Part shown: one piece after another, positions 1 to 7,984 of the stretch
How the letters are laid out: every line of letters starts with the position of its first letter
How positions within the stretch are numbered: position 1 is the stretch's first letter
From: Treponemataceae bacterium
GTDB lineage: Bacteria; Spirochaetota; Spirochaetia; Treponematales; Treponemataceae
Direction of reading: 5' to 3'
Length of the DNA: 41,133 nucleotides
NCBI GenBank assembly: GCA_024680915.1
Contig: JAILBN010000099.1
Coordinates: forward strand, 1 to 41,133
Translations under genes and position numbers: made by a program
Notes under the pieces: generated by a model
Database searches by the model: none
Told to the model about the DNA's origin: nothing
The model's input: the letters and a program-made list of their open reading frames with translations, nothing else

Positions 1-512
1 TGGCCCCTCTTCAGGAGCAGTTGGGCTTATATCAGGAAGCCCAGACAAATTACAGTATAGCTGCGAATCTTTCTGCGTCCATCAAGTCTTCTTCCGGGCA
101 GAGTGCAGTTGCCGATGAAGTCCTTCTTTTGGGTGCTGTCCGTTGTGCTCTTTCCTGTGGAGATACTCCTTCCGCAGATTATATACTTAGTACGGCATTC
201 TCCAGCCCTTTGAGCTCAGAGACACAAGCCTATAAAATACTCTATGCGGTTTGGAGCTGGCTGTGTAAATCCGAGGATGGAGAGGTTCCTGCTCAACCTG
301 TTGCGGTCCTGAAACAATCTGTTCAGCTTTCTTCTATGCAGGTCGTTAAGCCCGCTATGTTGCTGACTCTATGGTATGTCACAGGGGATGCAAGCTATTC
401 TTCTCAGCTTGAGAAGGAGTTTCCCAATTCACCGGAATACGCTGTGGTGAAGGGTAACGCTGCTTTTATGCCTGTCCCCTTTTGGTATTTCGTAGGTCAC
501 CCCGACCGGTAA
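1..512 (+). CDS. C-terminal part of a TPR-like protein (partial)
   Basis: The frame is open from the left edge (first full codon at base 3) to a TAA at 510-512, so only the last ~170 residues are present. A TTG at 21 could be read as a start, but the frame continues upstream and codes for sensible residues, so the gene almost certainly begins outside the window. The visible part is rich in alternating Ala/Leu/Ser helical pairs (for example LYQEAQTNYSIAANLSAS), as in degenerate TPR proteins, and loosely resembles the TPR lipoprotein at 11530-13263. No enzyme motif is seen. It converges with the minus-strand gene at 559 across a 46-bp gap with no clear terminator. The TPR assignment is inference from helix pattern only. 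Confidence 0.6.
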   Translation, partial: APLQEQLGLYQEAQTNYSIAANLSASIKSSSGQSAVADEVLLLGAVRCALSCGDTPSADYILSTAFSSPLSSETQAYKILYAVWSWLCKSEDGEVPAQPVAVLKQSVQLSSMQVVKPAMLLTLWYVTGDASYSSQLEKEFPNSPEYAVVKGNAAFMPVPFWYFVGHPDR

Positions 513-558
513 AAAGCGAAGAACTGTTATAGCCCTTTCTTACATTTTCAAGAGAATC

Positions 559-2061
559 TCACTGTTTCTTCCGTTCAAGGAAAATCTGCTCTCCTGTGGT
601 GACGAGTCCTGCTGTCGTTATGTCGGCAGCCTGAAGTATAAGGATATCTCTATCCTGTCTTGATGACGTGTCTGCTTTTGTTATGAAACAACCATTTAGG
701 ATTGCGTCCTCGTAAAGCGACCTGAACTGTATGATTTCTGTTCCAAAAGCATAGGATGTGATGAAAATGCCGGAGATGGTTTTGCTGCCGTTTTTTGAAA
801 CCCATGTAGAATCTGAGAAGGTCACGTTATACTCATCCTGTATGGTCCATGGGGTTTCAGAAGCGACCAGATATTCGGCAATAGAGGTGTTTATACTTTC
901 TTCTATATATTCTTCTTGCTTTTGTACTTGTTTTTTATAATTTCCGTTCCAAAGGGAATTCTCCGTTATATCCATCCTTACTTCATCGGTGACGACAACT
1001 ATTATTTCATTCGTAGCGACAAGGGTTGTGTCTATTTGCCGTGTTATGGCGGTCGTCGATTTGTTTTTGGCAGTCATAGAAAGACCGTATCGTCTCATCC
1101 AGTCTGAATTCCAGCTGTACACCTCCTGGGTTTCATCGGTAAAACATATGACTTCCTGCTCATCTGGATTAAAGAATATATATCTTTGACCATCGGCATC
1201 CTTTGTCGTCTTGTACCATATCCCGCTTAGGAATTTTGAGAAGGTTGCCGTAGTGCCATCGAGGATTCTCGCCAGCTCCTGGGAGTTTATCTGGTTTCCT
1301 GTTATTTTTCGTGATGATATTTTCTCGTATGTGTTCAAAAGGGGATTCCAGCTGTAAACACTCTGTATCTGATCAAGGGTATTGCTTCCCGGGTCCGGGC
1401 TGTATTCCCATATCTGGTAGCTTTCACCTGTCGCTGTTCCGTGCAGATATGCATCAGACCGCTGAGGTTCTTGTATGGAGTAGGTTCCTTCTGTACTGAG
1501 TGAGGCTATTTGGGTTATGGAAAAGACTCCGTTTTCTTCTGAGGGTTGGTAGGCCTGGAATATGGTTTTGTTATCGTCTGAGAACCCTGTGTATATGATC
1601 GAGTTTACATGGTTGCCTATTAAATCTATGAAGGAAAGAGAGAATGTGCTGAACTTCGTTATTTTTGTCTCGATTTCCGCTGACCGGACATAAGTATTGG
1701 TTGCCGCATCATAAATACCTATCAATAGAAAGATATTGTTGTGACCTGTCTTTTTTATGGCCGAAATCTGGTCGTCCATCTGGTCCTGCTTACTATGGTT
1801 TGCCAGTACTGCTTCGTATGTCTGCAGGAAAGTCTCGCCTGGAAGAAGCTGTATATGAGATATGAAGGCTGATTCTTCCTGTTGCTCTGTGCTGGAGCTG
1901 TTATCCTCATCCCAGGTTCCTGTATCCGTAGGAGTGACGATTTTTGAATACAAGGGGGACTCTGTAGTATCTTCTTCTTTTTGATTTAGATCTTGATTGA
2001 AGTAGAAGAATGCAAGAACCCCTGCGACAATCAGAAAAATAACGATAGTCAGCTTTTTCAT
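559..2061 (-). CDS. Membrane-anchored or exported protein, similar to treponemal 'pallilysin-related adhesin' family
   Basis: 500 residues. Residues 4-21 form one hydrophobic segment after MKK (uncleaved signal anchor or signal peptide), followed by an acidic, Ser/Thr-rich linker (about 25-65) and a large beta-rich region. The part beginning DQMDDQISAIKK resembles an FG-GAP/VCBS-like 'quantity and direction of change' repeat. The overall pattern (IYTGFSDDN, QEPQRSDAY, SVYSWNPLL, ARILDGTTATFSKFLSGIWYK, EEVYSWxxxxxRR-like text) matches my memory of treponemal proteins annotated as pallilysin-related adhesin. No HExxH metalloprotease motif is present, so a protease role is not supported. It is divergent from grpE. 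The ATG follows a consensus -10 box by six bases and has no Shine-Dalgarno, suggesting a leaderless message. Family identification is tentative; existence of the gene is firm. Confidence 0.75.
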   Translation of the reverse strand: MKKLTIVIFLIVAGVLAFFYFNQDLNQKEEDTTESPLYSKIVTPTDTGTWDEDNSSSTEQQEESAFISHIQLLPGETFLQTYEAVLANHSKQDQMDDQISAIKKTGHNNIFLLIGIYDAATNTYVRSAEIETKITKFSTFSLSFIDLIGNHVNSIIYTGFSDDNKTIFQAYQPSEENGVFSITQIASLSTEGTYSIQEPQRSDAYLHGTATGESYQIWEYSPDPGSNTLDQIQSVYSWNPLLNTYEKISSRKITGNQINSQELARILDGTTATFSKFLSGIWYKTTKDADGQRYIFFNPDEQEVICFTDETQEVYSWNSDWMRRYGLSMTAKNKSTTAITRQIDTTLVATNEIIVVVTDEVRMDITENSLWNGNYKKQVQKQEEYIEESINTSIAEYLVASETPWTIQDEYNVTFSDSTWVSKNGSKTISGIFITSYAFGTEIIQFRSLYEDAILNGCFITKADTSSRQDRDILILQAADITTAGLVTTGEQIFLERKKQ

Positions 2062-2067
2062 GGCGTG

Positions 2068-2096
2068 ATTATAACAGAAAAGGTGCTTCGATTCAA
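2068..2096 (-). promoter_or_regulatory. Promoter of the 559-2061 gene, leaderless geometry
   Basis: Read on the minus strand: TTGAAT (2096-2091), 17-bp spacer, TATAAT (2073-2068), then six bases to the ATG at 2061. Transcription starting at the usual distance from the -10 box would begin at or next to the ATG. No purine-rich ribosome site precedes the ATG. Confidence 0.6.
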
Positions 2097-2158
2097 TTTA
2101 ACCCTAAGTAAAAGTAAGAAAGCTATATAAGCGGAGATATGTATTTTTTCGATTTTTA

Positions 2159-2187
2159 TTGACGTTTTTTTTCGCTGTTATTATTTT
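2159..2187 (+). promoter_or_regulatory. Candidate grpE-dnaK promoter
   Basis: TTGACG (2159-2164), 17-bp spacer, TATTTT (2182-2187). The -35 box sits at the end of a 15-base sequence (2150-2164) that is repeated exactly in the groES promoter (13656-13670, minus strand). No CIRCE inverted repeat is visible. Confidence 0.55.
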
Positions 2188-2228
2188 TTACTTGTAAAAG
2201 GTAATAAGATACTTAGGAAGCAAGAGTA

Positions 2229-2906
2229 ATGGAAGAAGAAAAACTTAATACACAGGAAGAAGAAAACAAAGCGGAAACTGTTTCTGACATTAAAGAATCT
2301 GTTTCTGATGATGTCGGAAAGACAGAGAAATCAGAGACTATGGAAAAGGAAAATACAGCGGAAACGACTGAGGATGTGACTCAGGAACCGACTCCTGAGC
2401 AGAAAGTTGAAGAGCTTGAGAAAGAAGTTGCTGAACTGAAGGATCAGTACCTTCGTAAGTGTGCTGATTTTGAGAATTATCGCAAACGTATGTTCCGTGA
2501 GAAGCAGGAGGCCTTTGATTATGCGAATACTAACCTGCTCACGGATCTTATCGCCGTGCTTGATGATTTTGACAGGGCTCTTGCGGCAGGCGTAACACCG
2601 GAAGGAGAGCCTGTGGCAGATTTGAAGCCTGTGGTCGACGGTATCAAAATCATCAATAAACAGATGAGAGGATTGCTGGAGGCAAAGTACAATCTTTCCG
2701 TATACGGGGAGAAAGGCGACCTTTTCAATCACGATCTTCATGAGGCTATTGCTACAAATCAGGGGCCTGTTGCCGAACCTGTTTGTACGGAAGTATATTT
2801 AAAGGGATATAAGCTTAAGGATCGGGTTATCCGACCTGCAAAGGTTATGGTACAAATGCCTGACGGTTCTGTGGGGTCAGAGGAGGCCCCGGAATCAGAA
2901 AATTAG
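2229..2906 (+). CDS. grpE: GrpE, nucleotide exchange factor for DnaK
   Basis: 225 residues. GrpE releases ADP from DnaK so that the chaperone can rebind ATP. The first ~60 residues are a highly charged Glu/Thr-rich tail, followed by the long coiled-coil (KVEELEKEVAELKDQYLRK, about 60-80) with the typical ADFENYRKRM segment, and then the beta-domain with HEAI and a C-terminal KDRVIRPAKVMV, which is the family's standard ending. The start is fixed by AGGAA at 2215-2219, nine bases before the ATG. It is the first gene of an operon with dnaK, 32 bp downstream. No hrcA precedes it, unlike many hrcA-grpE-dnaK operons. The N-terminal tail is somewhat long, otherwise a normal GrpE. Confidence 0.97.
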   Translation: MEEEKLNTQEEENKAETVSDIKESVSDDVGKTEKSETMEKENTAETTEDVTQEPTPEQKVEELEKEVAELKDQYLRKCADFENYRKRMFREKQEAFDYANTNLLTDLIAVLDDFDRALAAGVTPEGEPVADLKPVVDGIKIINKQMRGLLEAKYNLSVYGEKGDLFNHDLHEAIATNQGPVAEPVCTEVYLKGYKLKDRVIRPAKVMVQMPDGSVGSEEAPESEN

Positions 2907-2938
2907 TTTTTTACGGAAGAGCATAGAGGAGTGTCAAA

Positions 2939-4903
2939 ATGGGAAAGATTATCGGTATTGACTTAGGAACAACCAATTCTTGTGTCGCCGTCATGGAAGG
3001 TGGCGAGCCGGTTGTTATACAGAATTCAGAAGGTGGTCGTACAACCCCGTCTATTGTAGGTTTTACGGCTAAGGGTGAGCGCATCGTTGGTCAGCCTGCT
3101 AAAAACCAGATGATTACGAACCCTGAGAATACAGTTTATTCTATCAAGAGGTTCATCGGTCATAGGTACAATGAGCTTACTGGTGAAGCGAAAATGGTTC
3201 CTTATCATGTTACGGATCATGGAGAAGATGTCCGCATCGATATCAATGGTAAGCCTTATTCTCCACAGGAGATAAGCGCCTTTATCCTTCAGAAAATGAA
3301 GAAAACCGCTGAGGATTACCTTGGCGAGACTGTTACGGAAGCTGTTATCACAGTTCCTGCATATTTCAATGACGCTCAGCGCCAGGCTACTAAGGATGCC
3401 GGAAAAATCGCTGGCCTTGATGTAAAGCGTATCATCAATGAGCCTACAGCTGCTTCTTTGGCTTATGGTTTCAACAAGGACCAGAAGAATGAGAAGACAA
3501 TCGCTGTATACGACCTTGGTGGTGGTACCTTCGATATCTCTATCCTTGAGCTGGGTGACGGTGTTTTCGAGGTAAAATCCACGAACGGTGATACCCACCT
3601 TGGTGGTGATGACTTCGACCGCAAGGTCATCAACTGGCTTATCGATGAGTTCAAAGCTGATACAGGCATAGATCTTTCTCAGGACCGTATGGCCCTTCAG
3701 CGTCTCCGCGAGGCTGCTGAGAAGGCTAAGATCGACCTTTCAGCCCAGTCCTCTACTGAGATCAACCTGCCCTTCATCACTGCTGACGCTACAGGTCCTA
3801 AGCACCTTCAGAAGAGTCTTACCCGTGCTAAATTCGAGCAGATGACTGAAGACCTGCTTGAGCGCACTAAGGAACCATGTCGCAAGGCTCTTGCAGATGC
3901 AGGTGTTTCCGCGGACCAGATTGACGAGGTTCTTCTTGTCGGTGGTTCTACCCGTATGCCTAAGGTAATGCAGACCGTAAAAGAGATTTTCGGTAAGGAA
4001 GGCTCAAAGGGTGTTAACCCTGACGAGGCTGTTGCCGTTGGTGCCGCTATTCAGGGTGGTATTCTTGGCGGAGACGTCAAAGACGTTCTTCTTCTTGATG
4101 TTACACCACTTTCTCTTGGTATCGAGACAATGGGTGCCGTATTCACAAAGCTTATTCCACGCAATACGACGATTCCTACCCGAAAGAGCCAGATTTTCTC
4201 TACGGCTGCTGATGGTCAGACTGCTGTTTCTATCCATGTTCTTCAGGGTGAGCGCGAGATGGCTTCTCAGAACAGGACTCTTGGCAGGTTCGACCTTGTG
4301 GGTATTCCTGCGGCTCCCCGTGGTGTACCTCAGATTGAGGTTACCTTCGATATTGATGCAAACGGTATTGTTCACGTATCCGCCAAGGATCTTGGAACAG
4401 GAAAAGAGCAGCATATCCGCATTGAGTCTTCGAGCGGACTCAGCGAGAGCGAGATTGACCGTATGGTTAAGGAAGCCGAGGCGAATGCAGAGGCTGACAA
4501 GAAAGAGCGTGAGCGCGTAGATGTCCGTAACGAAGCTGATTCAATGATTTACGCTACAGAAAAATCACTGAACGAGCTGGGCGACAAAGTAAACGGCGCT
4601 GACAAACAGAAGATTGAGGATGCTATCGCTGCTCTTAAGCAGACTCTTCAGGGTGATGATGTTGAGGCTATCAAAGCTAAGACAGAAGATCTGAAGAAAG
4701 CTTCCTACAAAATAGCTGAAGAAATCTACAAGCAGCAGGGTGGTGCCGCAGGTGCTGGAGCTGCTGGTGGTGCTGCTGGAGCAAATGGCGCCGGTCCTGA
4801 TATGGGCGGAGCTGCTGGTGCATCCGGAGCCTCATCTAACGCTGGTCCAGACAAGGGCAAGGCTGACGATGTAGATTACGAGTTTGTGGACGACGAGAAA
4901 TAA
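2939..4903 (+). CDS. dnaK: DnaK, Hsp70 chaperone
   Basis: 654 residues, a full-length Hsp70. The ATPase domain shows the phosphate-1 motif [13 protein letters not shown] near the start, [11 protein letters not shown] (about 166), YDLGGGTFD (about 191) and [10 protein letters not shown]. The substrate domain begins after [13 protein letters not shown] and contains the usual NTTIPT(R)KSQIFSTA stretch. The C-terminus has a Gly/Ala-rich linker of about 45 residues and ends in EFVDDEK, close to the conserved EEVD-like bacterial tail. Ribosome site GAGGAG lies about eight bases before the ATG. It folds nascent and stress-damaged proteins in the cytoplasm with GrpE (upstream) and DnaJ (downstream). 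A long antisense open frame here is a codon-bias shadow. Confidence 0.99.
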   Translation: MGKIIGIDLGTTNSCVAVMEGGEPVVIQNSEGGRTTPSIVGFTAKGERIVGQPAKNQMITNPENTVYSIKRFIGHRYNELTGEAKMVPYHVTDHGEDVRIDINGKPYSPQEISAFILQKMKKTAEDYLGETVTEAVITVPAYFNDAQRQATKDAGKIAGLDVKRIINEPTAASLAYGFNKDQKNEKTIAVYDLGGGTFDISILELGDGVFEVKSTNGDTHLGGDDFDRKVINWLIDEFKADTGIDLSQDRMALQRLREAAEKAKIDLSAQSSTEINLPFITADATGPKHLQKSLTRAKFEQMTEDLLERTKEPCRKALADAGVSADQIDEVLLVGGSTRMPKVMQTVKEIFGKEGSKGVNPDEAVAVGAAIQGGILGGDVKDVLLLDVTPLSLGIETMGAVFTKLIPRNTTIPTRKSQIFSTAADGQTAVSIHVLQGEREMASQNRTLGRFDLVGIPAAPRGVPQIEVTFDIDANGIVHVSAKDLGTGKEQHIRIESSSGLSESEIDRMVKEAEANAEADKKERERVDVRNEADSMIYATEKSLNELGDKVNGADKQKIEDAIAALKQTLQGDDVEAIKAKTEDLKKASYKIAEEIYKQQGGAAGAGAAGGAAGANGAGPDMGGAAGASGASSNAGPDKGKADDVDYEFVDDEK

Positions 4904-4961
4904 TTGAGAAAATGGGTCGTGGATTTGTGATTTATCGCATCTACGGCCTGTAATCTTTTCG

Positions 4962-5010
4962 AGGGCACTTTTGCTGCGGTTTCGGCTGCGCTCCAGTGCC
5001 CTTTGTTTTG
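4962..5010 (+). terminator. Hairpin downstream of dnaK
   Basis: AGGGCACT (4962-4969) pairs perfectly with AGTGCCCT (4995-5002) across a 25-base loop and is followed by TTTGTTTTG. It is a weak intrinsic terminator or a repeat-derived hairpin between dnaK and the separate dnaJ promoter. Confidence 0.45.
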
Positions 5011-5074
5011 TTCGTGCGAAGCACGGAACAGCGTGGGGCTTGTGGGGATGTCGGCGGAAGCACTGTTATAGTTT

Positions 5075-5103
5075 TTGAACATACGTAAATGTATTGTTAT
5101 AGT
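5075..5103 (+). promoter_or_regulatory. dnaJ promoter
   Basis: TTGAAC (5075-5080), 17-bp spacer, TATAGT (5098-5103). The -10 box lies inside the second copy of an 11-base direct repeat TGTTATAGTTT (5064-5074 and 5095-5105, 31 bp apart), which could be a protein site. A leader of roughly 40 nt with a good Shine-Dalgarno follows. Confidence 0.6.
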
Positions 5104-5148
5104 TTCGTTATTTTTGTATTATATGTATGTTATATAGAGGAATAAGTC

Positions 5149-6282
5149 ATGGCAAAGCGCGATTATTATGAAGTTCTGGGAGTTCCCAAAAACGCTACTA
5201 AAGATGAGATAAAAAAAGGATACCGCAAGCTGGCGGTTCAGTATCATCCGGACAGGAATCCAGGCAATAAAGAAGCTGAAGATAAATTCAAGGAGGCGAC
5301 GGAGGCTTACGAAGTCCTTTCTGATGACCAGAAGCGGCAGATTTATGATCAGTATGGTTTTGCCGGCCTTGACGGAATGGGTGGCGGTGGTTCTGCAGAT
5401 TACTCCCATGTTTTTCATGACTTTGAAGATATATTCGGTGGAGATTTCTCGGGCATTTTCGAAAATTTCTTCGGTGGTGGTTCCCGTTCTCGCCGTTCTG
5501 GATCCCAGCGTAACCAAGGTGCCAGTCTCCGCTATGATCTTGAGATTTCTTTCAAGGATGCCGTTTATGGAACGAAGGCAGACATTTCCTTCCAGCATGA
5601 TGAGGTTTGTGAAGCCTGCAAAGGAACAGGAGGGGAGAACGGAGCCAGCAGGAAGACTTGTCCTACCTGCCAGGGTACGGGCCAGATCAGACGCAGTGCG
5701 GGCTTCTTTTCAGTTGCCCAGCCTTGTCCCACTTGCCAGGGTGTAGGTACTGTAATAGATAATCCTTGCCGGGCTTGTGGAGGAACGGGAACCCAAAGTC
5801 ATAAGAGAAAGCTTATTGTAACTATACCTGCCGGTGTGGATGACGGAAAACGTATCACCATCCCTAAGCAGGGTGATGCAGGACGTAATGGTGGCGCTCC
5901 TGGAGATTTGGTAATTATTCTTCACGTGGCACCTCATCAGTTCTTTGAGAGGTCCGGGCAGGACTTGTATTGTGCTATTCCTATTTCCATCACCCAGGCT
6001 GTTCTTGGTGCCGAGATCTATATAACAAGCCTTGATGACAAGAAAATAAAGCTTAAGATTCCTGCCGGAACCCAGCATGGAAAGCTTCTGAGATTGAGAG
6101 ATGAGGGTGTTCCGTATACAGGAAGCTCAAGGAAAGGTGACTTGTATATAAAAATACTTGTGCAGATTCCTCAGAGGGTATCTTCAAAAACCCGTTCCTT
6201 GCTGGAGGAGATTGCCCGGCTTGAAGGTGAGAACACGACTCCCAGGCTTATGTCTCTTTCTGAACTGCGGAACAATCAGTAA
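5149..6282 (+). CDS. dnaJ: DnaJ, Hsp40 co-chaperone
   Basis: 377 residues. It stimulates DnaK ATP hydrolysis and delivers substrates. The J domain spans about 4-70 with the HPD triad at residues 33-35, followed by a Gly/Phe-rich region ([19 protein letters not shown], then FGGG). The zinc-binding domain has four CxxCxGxG units: CEACKGTG (from about 154), [16 protein letters not shown] and CRACGGTG. The C-terminal beta-domains include [13 protein letters not shown] and [11 protein letters not shown]. The start is set by GAGGAA eight bases before the ATG. It has its own promoter rather than relying on read-through from dnaK, and converges with the DUF2400 gene. Confidence 0.98.
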   Translation: MAKRDYYEVLGVPKNATKDEIKKGYRKLAVQYHPDRNPGNKEAEDKFKEATEAYEVLSDDQKRQIYDQYGFAGLDGMGGGGSADYSHVFHDFEDIFGGDFSGIFENFFGGGSRSRRSGSQRNQGASLRYDLEISFKDAVYGTKADISFQHDEVCEACKGTGGENGASRKTCPTCQGTGQIRRSAGFFSVAQPCPTCQGVGTVIDNPCRACGGTGTQSHKRKLIVTIPAGVDDGKRITIPKQGDAGRNGGAPGDLVIILHVAPHQFFERSGQDLYCAIPISITQAVLGAEIYITSLDDKKIKLKIPAGTQHGKLLRLRDEGVPYTGSSRKGDLYIKILVQIPQRVSSKTRSLLEEIARLEGENTTPRLMSLSELRNNQ

Positions 6283-6374
6283 CGATATTTGCGTGACTCG
6301 GCAGGCATGAATGCCCTCGAAAGGCAGTGCCTTACTCCCCGGACTTGGGGTGTCAGCGCTGCGGGTATGGGGTT

Positions 6375-7313
6375 CTAGCGTTCAACCCCCAGACCGAAAA
6401 GAGCAAAGTCCCCTCTGCAGGGGTCATCCGGCCATATTTCCTTTAGTTTTTCTGTAAGAAGCAGGGCTGTTTTCAGTGATGCCGTCGACTTTTCCGGTAA
6501 AAGGCCCATCCTTATGGATTCCTGCAGGACATGAGTATCCAGAGGAATTATCAGGTCCTTCTGAGGGAACCATCTCCATAGCCCTGTATCTACGGGGGAA
6601 TCTTGGCGAACCATCCAGCGGAGGAACATGCACAGTCTTTTCGCTGCGGAAGCTTTGCCGCCTGGTACGGCACGGCAGCTGGAGAAGGTATCTTCCAAGG
6701 TGAAAAGCAGCCTTTCCGGGGCCCTGACAAGAATAGAGCTGCAGGCTCCGATCTTTCTTTTGCCGGTCTTGCTTTTGCAGGCCTCTTCTGAAGAGAAGCT
6801 TTCGTAGCCTATCCTGATGCACTTGCCCAGTGAGCCGTATTGCATCAGGATGCACTGAAGCCGTTCAAAAAGGTCAAGCATATCCCTGTAGGAATAAAAA
6901 CGGTAGAACTTTTTTTCACTGGGACTGATGGGCTTATCATTGGCCGAATTGGTGCCGGCACCGGGGCTGACCGATGCAACTGAACACGGCCCGGTTGCCT
7001 TGTCATGTGTATCGGGGCTGCCGCATACCGCAGCCGGGAAGCTTTTGTAGGCTCCTGACACAAGCCATTTTTCCGGTCCTCCGTGCCTGTCCGCTTCATC
7101 GAATATCGCCTGTATCTTGGGGATGAATTGATCCCTGCGGCCGAAGGACAGGATTGCTGCAATGAATGCCGAGCATTCCACATCCACCGTTTGGGTGTAG
7201 CGCTTCAATATAAAGCTAGGATCTCCGTCAGAAAAATCGGCTGTCTCATATTTTTCTGCCAGTTTCTTTAGTTCTTCTGTCCTTTCTTTATTGATACTAT
7301 TATTCATCTTCAC
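6375..7313 (-). CDS. TIGR02757 / DUF2400 family protein
   Basis: About 312 residues. The family is widespread in Bacteroidetes and spirochaetes and its function is unknown; the fold is thought to be helical and HhH/glycosylase-like. Diagnostic parts are AAILSFGRRDQFIPK near the N-terminus and the C-terminal run KRLCMFLRWMVR, DTGLW, LIIPLDTHV and GDFALFGLG. Residues about 95-145 are a low-complexity Ser/Pro/Gly/Ala-rich insert that is not part of the usual core. Two in-frame starts are close together: GTG at 7313 and ATG at 7307, with the ATG two codons downstream; neither has a strong ribosome site. It converges with dnaJ and is divergent from the small membrane-protein gene at 7474. Confidence 0.85.
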   Translation of the reverse strand: MKMNNSINKERTEELKKLAEKYETADFSDGDPSFILKRYTQTVDVECSAFIAAILSFGRRDQFIPKIQAIFDEADRHGGPEKWLVSGAYKSFPAAVCGSPDTHDKATGPCSVASVSPGAGTNSANDKPISPSEKKFYRFYSYRDMLDLFERLQCILMQYGSLGKCIRIGYESFSSEEACKSKTGKRKIGACSSILVRAPERLLFTLEDTFSSCRAVPGGKASAAKRLCMFLRWMVRQDSPVDTGLWRWFPQKDLIIPLDTHVLQESIRMGLLPEKSTASLKTALLLTEKLKEIWPDDPCRGDFALFGLGVER

Positions 7314-7349
7314 TGGAAAAGCCTCAATTTTCTTTCAAAATCATCTGCA

Positions 7350-7378
7350 ATCATCCTTGAGAATCTCCAGATTGTCAA
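7350..7378 (-). promoter_or_regulatory. Candidate promoter of the DUF2400 gene
   Basis: Minus strand: consensus TTGACA (7378-7373), 17-bp spacer, GATGAT (7355-7350). The leader would be about 30-37 nt. Confidence 0.45.
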
Positions 7379-7437
7379 GTTTTTCAAAAATGAATTTGTA
7401 ATTTTAAATAATTTATAGAATAACAAGCTTTTTCGAA

Positions 7438-7466
7438 TTGTGTTCCGGAAAAATATGTTTTATACT
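7438..7466 (+). promoter_or_regulatory. Promoter of the 7474 gene, leaderless geometry
   Basis: TTGTGT (7438-7443), 17-bp spacer, TATACT (7461-7466), then exactly seven bases to the ATG at 7474. The upstream flank is A/T-rich (UP-element-like). There is no Shine-Dalgarno. Confidence 0.6.
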
Positions 7467-7473
7467 TGCTTTT

Positions 7474-7899
7474 ATGAATATAAAGAAAAGTAGATTTTTA
7501 AATGCTCTCTCTGTATCCATGAGTTCCTTTGTTTTTGCCTGTATTCAATTTTATTCGACTAGAAATGAGACTTTTCCCTTGGTCCTCTTACCTTGGGCTT
7601 TGATTCTTCTGTCTATAGTCTTGTTTTTTGTTTCTTACCGCAGGTCTTCAGAATATTATGTAAAAGAGACCCCTGACGGTATTATGCTAGAAGGCGCGAA
7701 GACAGGTCTTTATGATCCTGATTTTGTGGAATACAGCAGGATTGCAGGGGCTGCGATGAAAAAGAATAGAATCGTCATAAATTATAATGAATCTGATTCT
7801 AAAATACATTACTCTTCAGTTGAGATATACGTCCCGAAAAAATACCGCAATGAATTATTGGATGAGTTGAAAGAAAAAGCCTTGGCAAATGCTGTATAA
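7474..7899 (+). CDS. Small two-helix membrane protein with PH-like C-terminal domain
   Basis: 141 residues from the ATG at 7474. An in-frame TTG at 7438 lies inside the -35 box, so the later ATG is preferred. Two hydrophobic segments (about residues 8-25 and 33-51) are separated by a short loop, followed by YRRSSEYYVKETPDGIMLEGAK and a cytoplasmic beta-rich domain ending in VEIYVPKKYRNELLDELKEKA. This arrangement resembles bacterial PH-domain (DUF304/YdbT-like) membrane proteins, but no specific family is recognised. It lies alone between the DUF2400 gene and alaS. The -10 box is seven bases before the ATG, which implies a leaderless message. Confidence 0.7.
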   Translation: MNIKKSRFLNALSVSMSSFVFACIQFYSTRNETFPLVLLPWALILLSIVLFFVSYRRSSEYYVKETPDGIMLEGAKTGLYDPDFVEYSRIAGAAMKKNRIVINYNESDSKIHYSSVEIYVPKKYRNELLDELKEKALANAV

Positions 7900-7947
7900 G
7901 TTTTTGCTGGTAGGAACTTTCCCCTGTCCTTATCCTCTTTTTCTCTA

Positions 7948-7976
7948 TTGACTTAACTCCTTTCGAAATCTACAAT
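7948..7976 (+). promoter_or_regulatory. alaS promoter, leaderless geometry
   Basis: TTGACT (7948-7953), 17-bp spacer, TACAAT (7971-7976), and eight bases to the ATG at 7985. A start at the normal distance would leave a leader of about two bases. No ribosome site is visible. Confidence 0.65.
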
Positions 7977-7984
7977 AGTTGATT

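Noticed and set aside
2062..2228. CIRCE (HrcA) operator before grpE or groES
   Set aside because: Neither TTAGCACTC nor GAGTGCTAA or a close variant is present in either promoter region.
3026..4414. Long antisense open frames inside dnaK (190 and 136 codons)
   Set aside because: They mirror the codon bias of a certain gene on the other strand, have no ribosome site and show no recognisable family.
6283..6374. tRNA or structured RNA in the dnaJ downstream gap
   Set aside because: Several short stems can be drawn, but there is no T-loop or anticodon arm and no cloverleaf arrangement.
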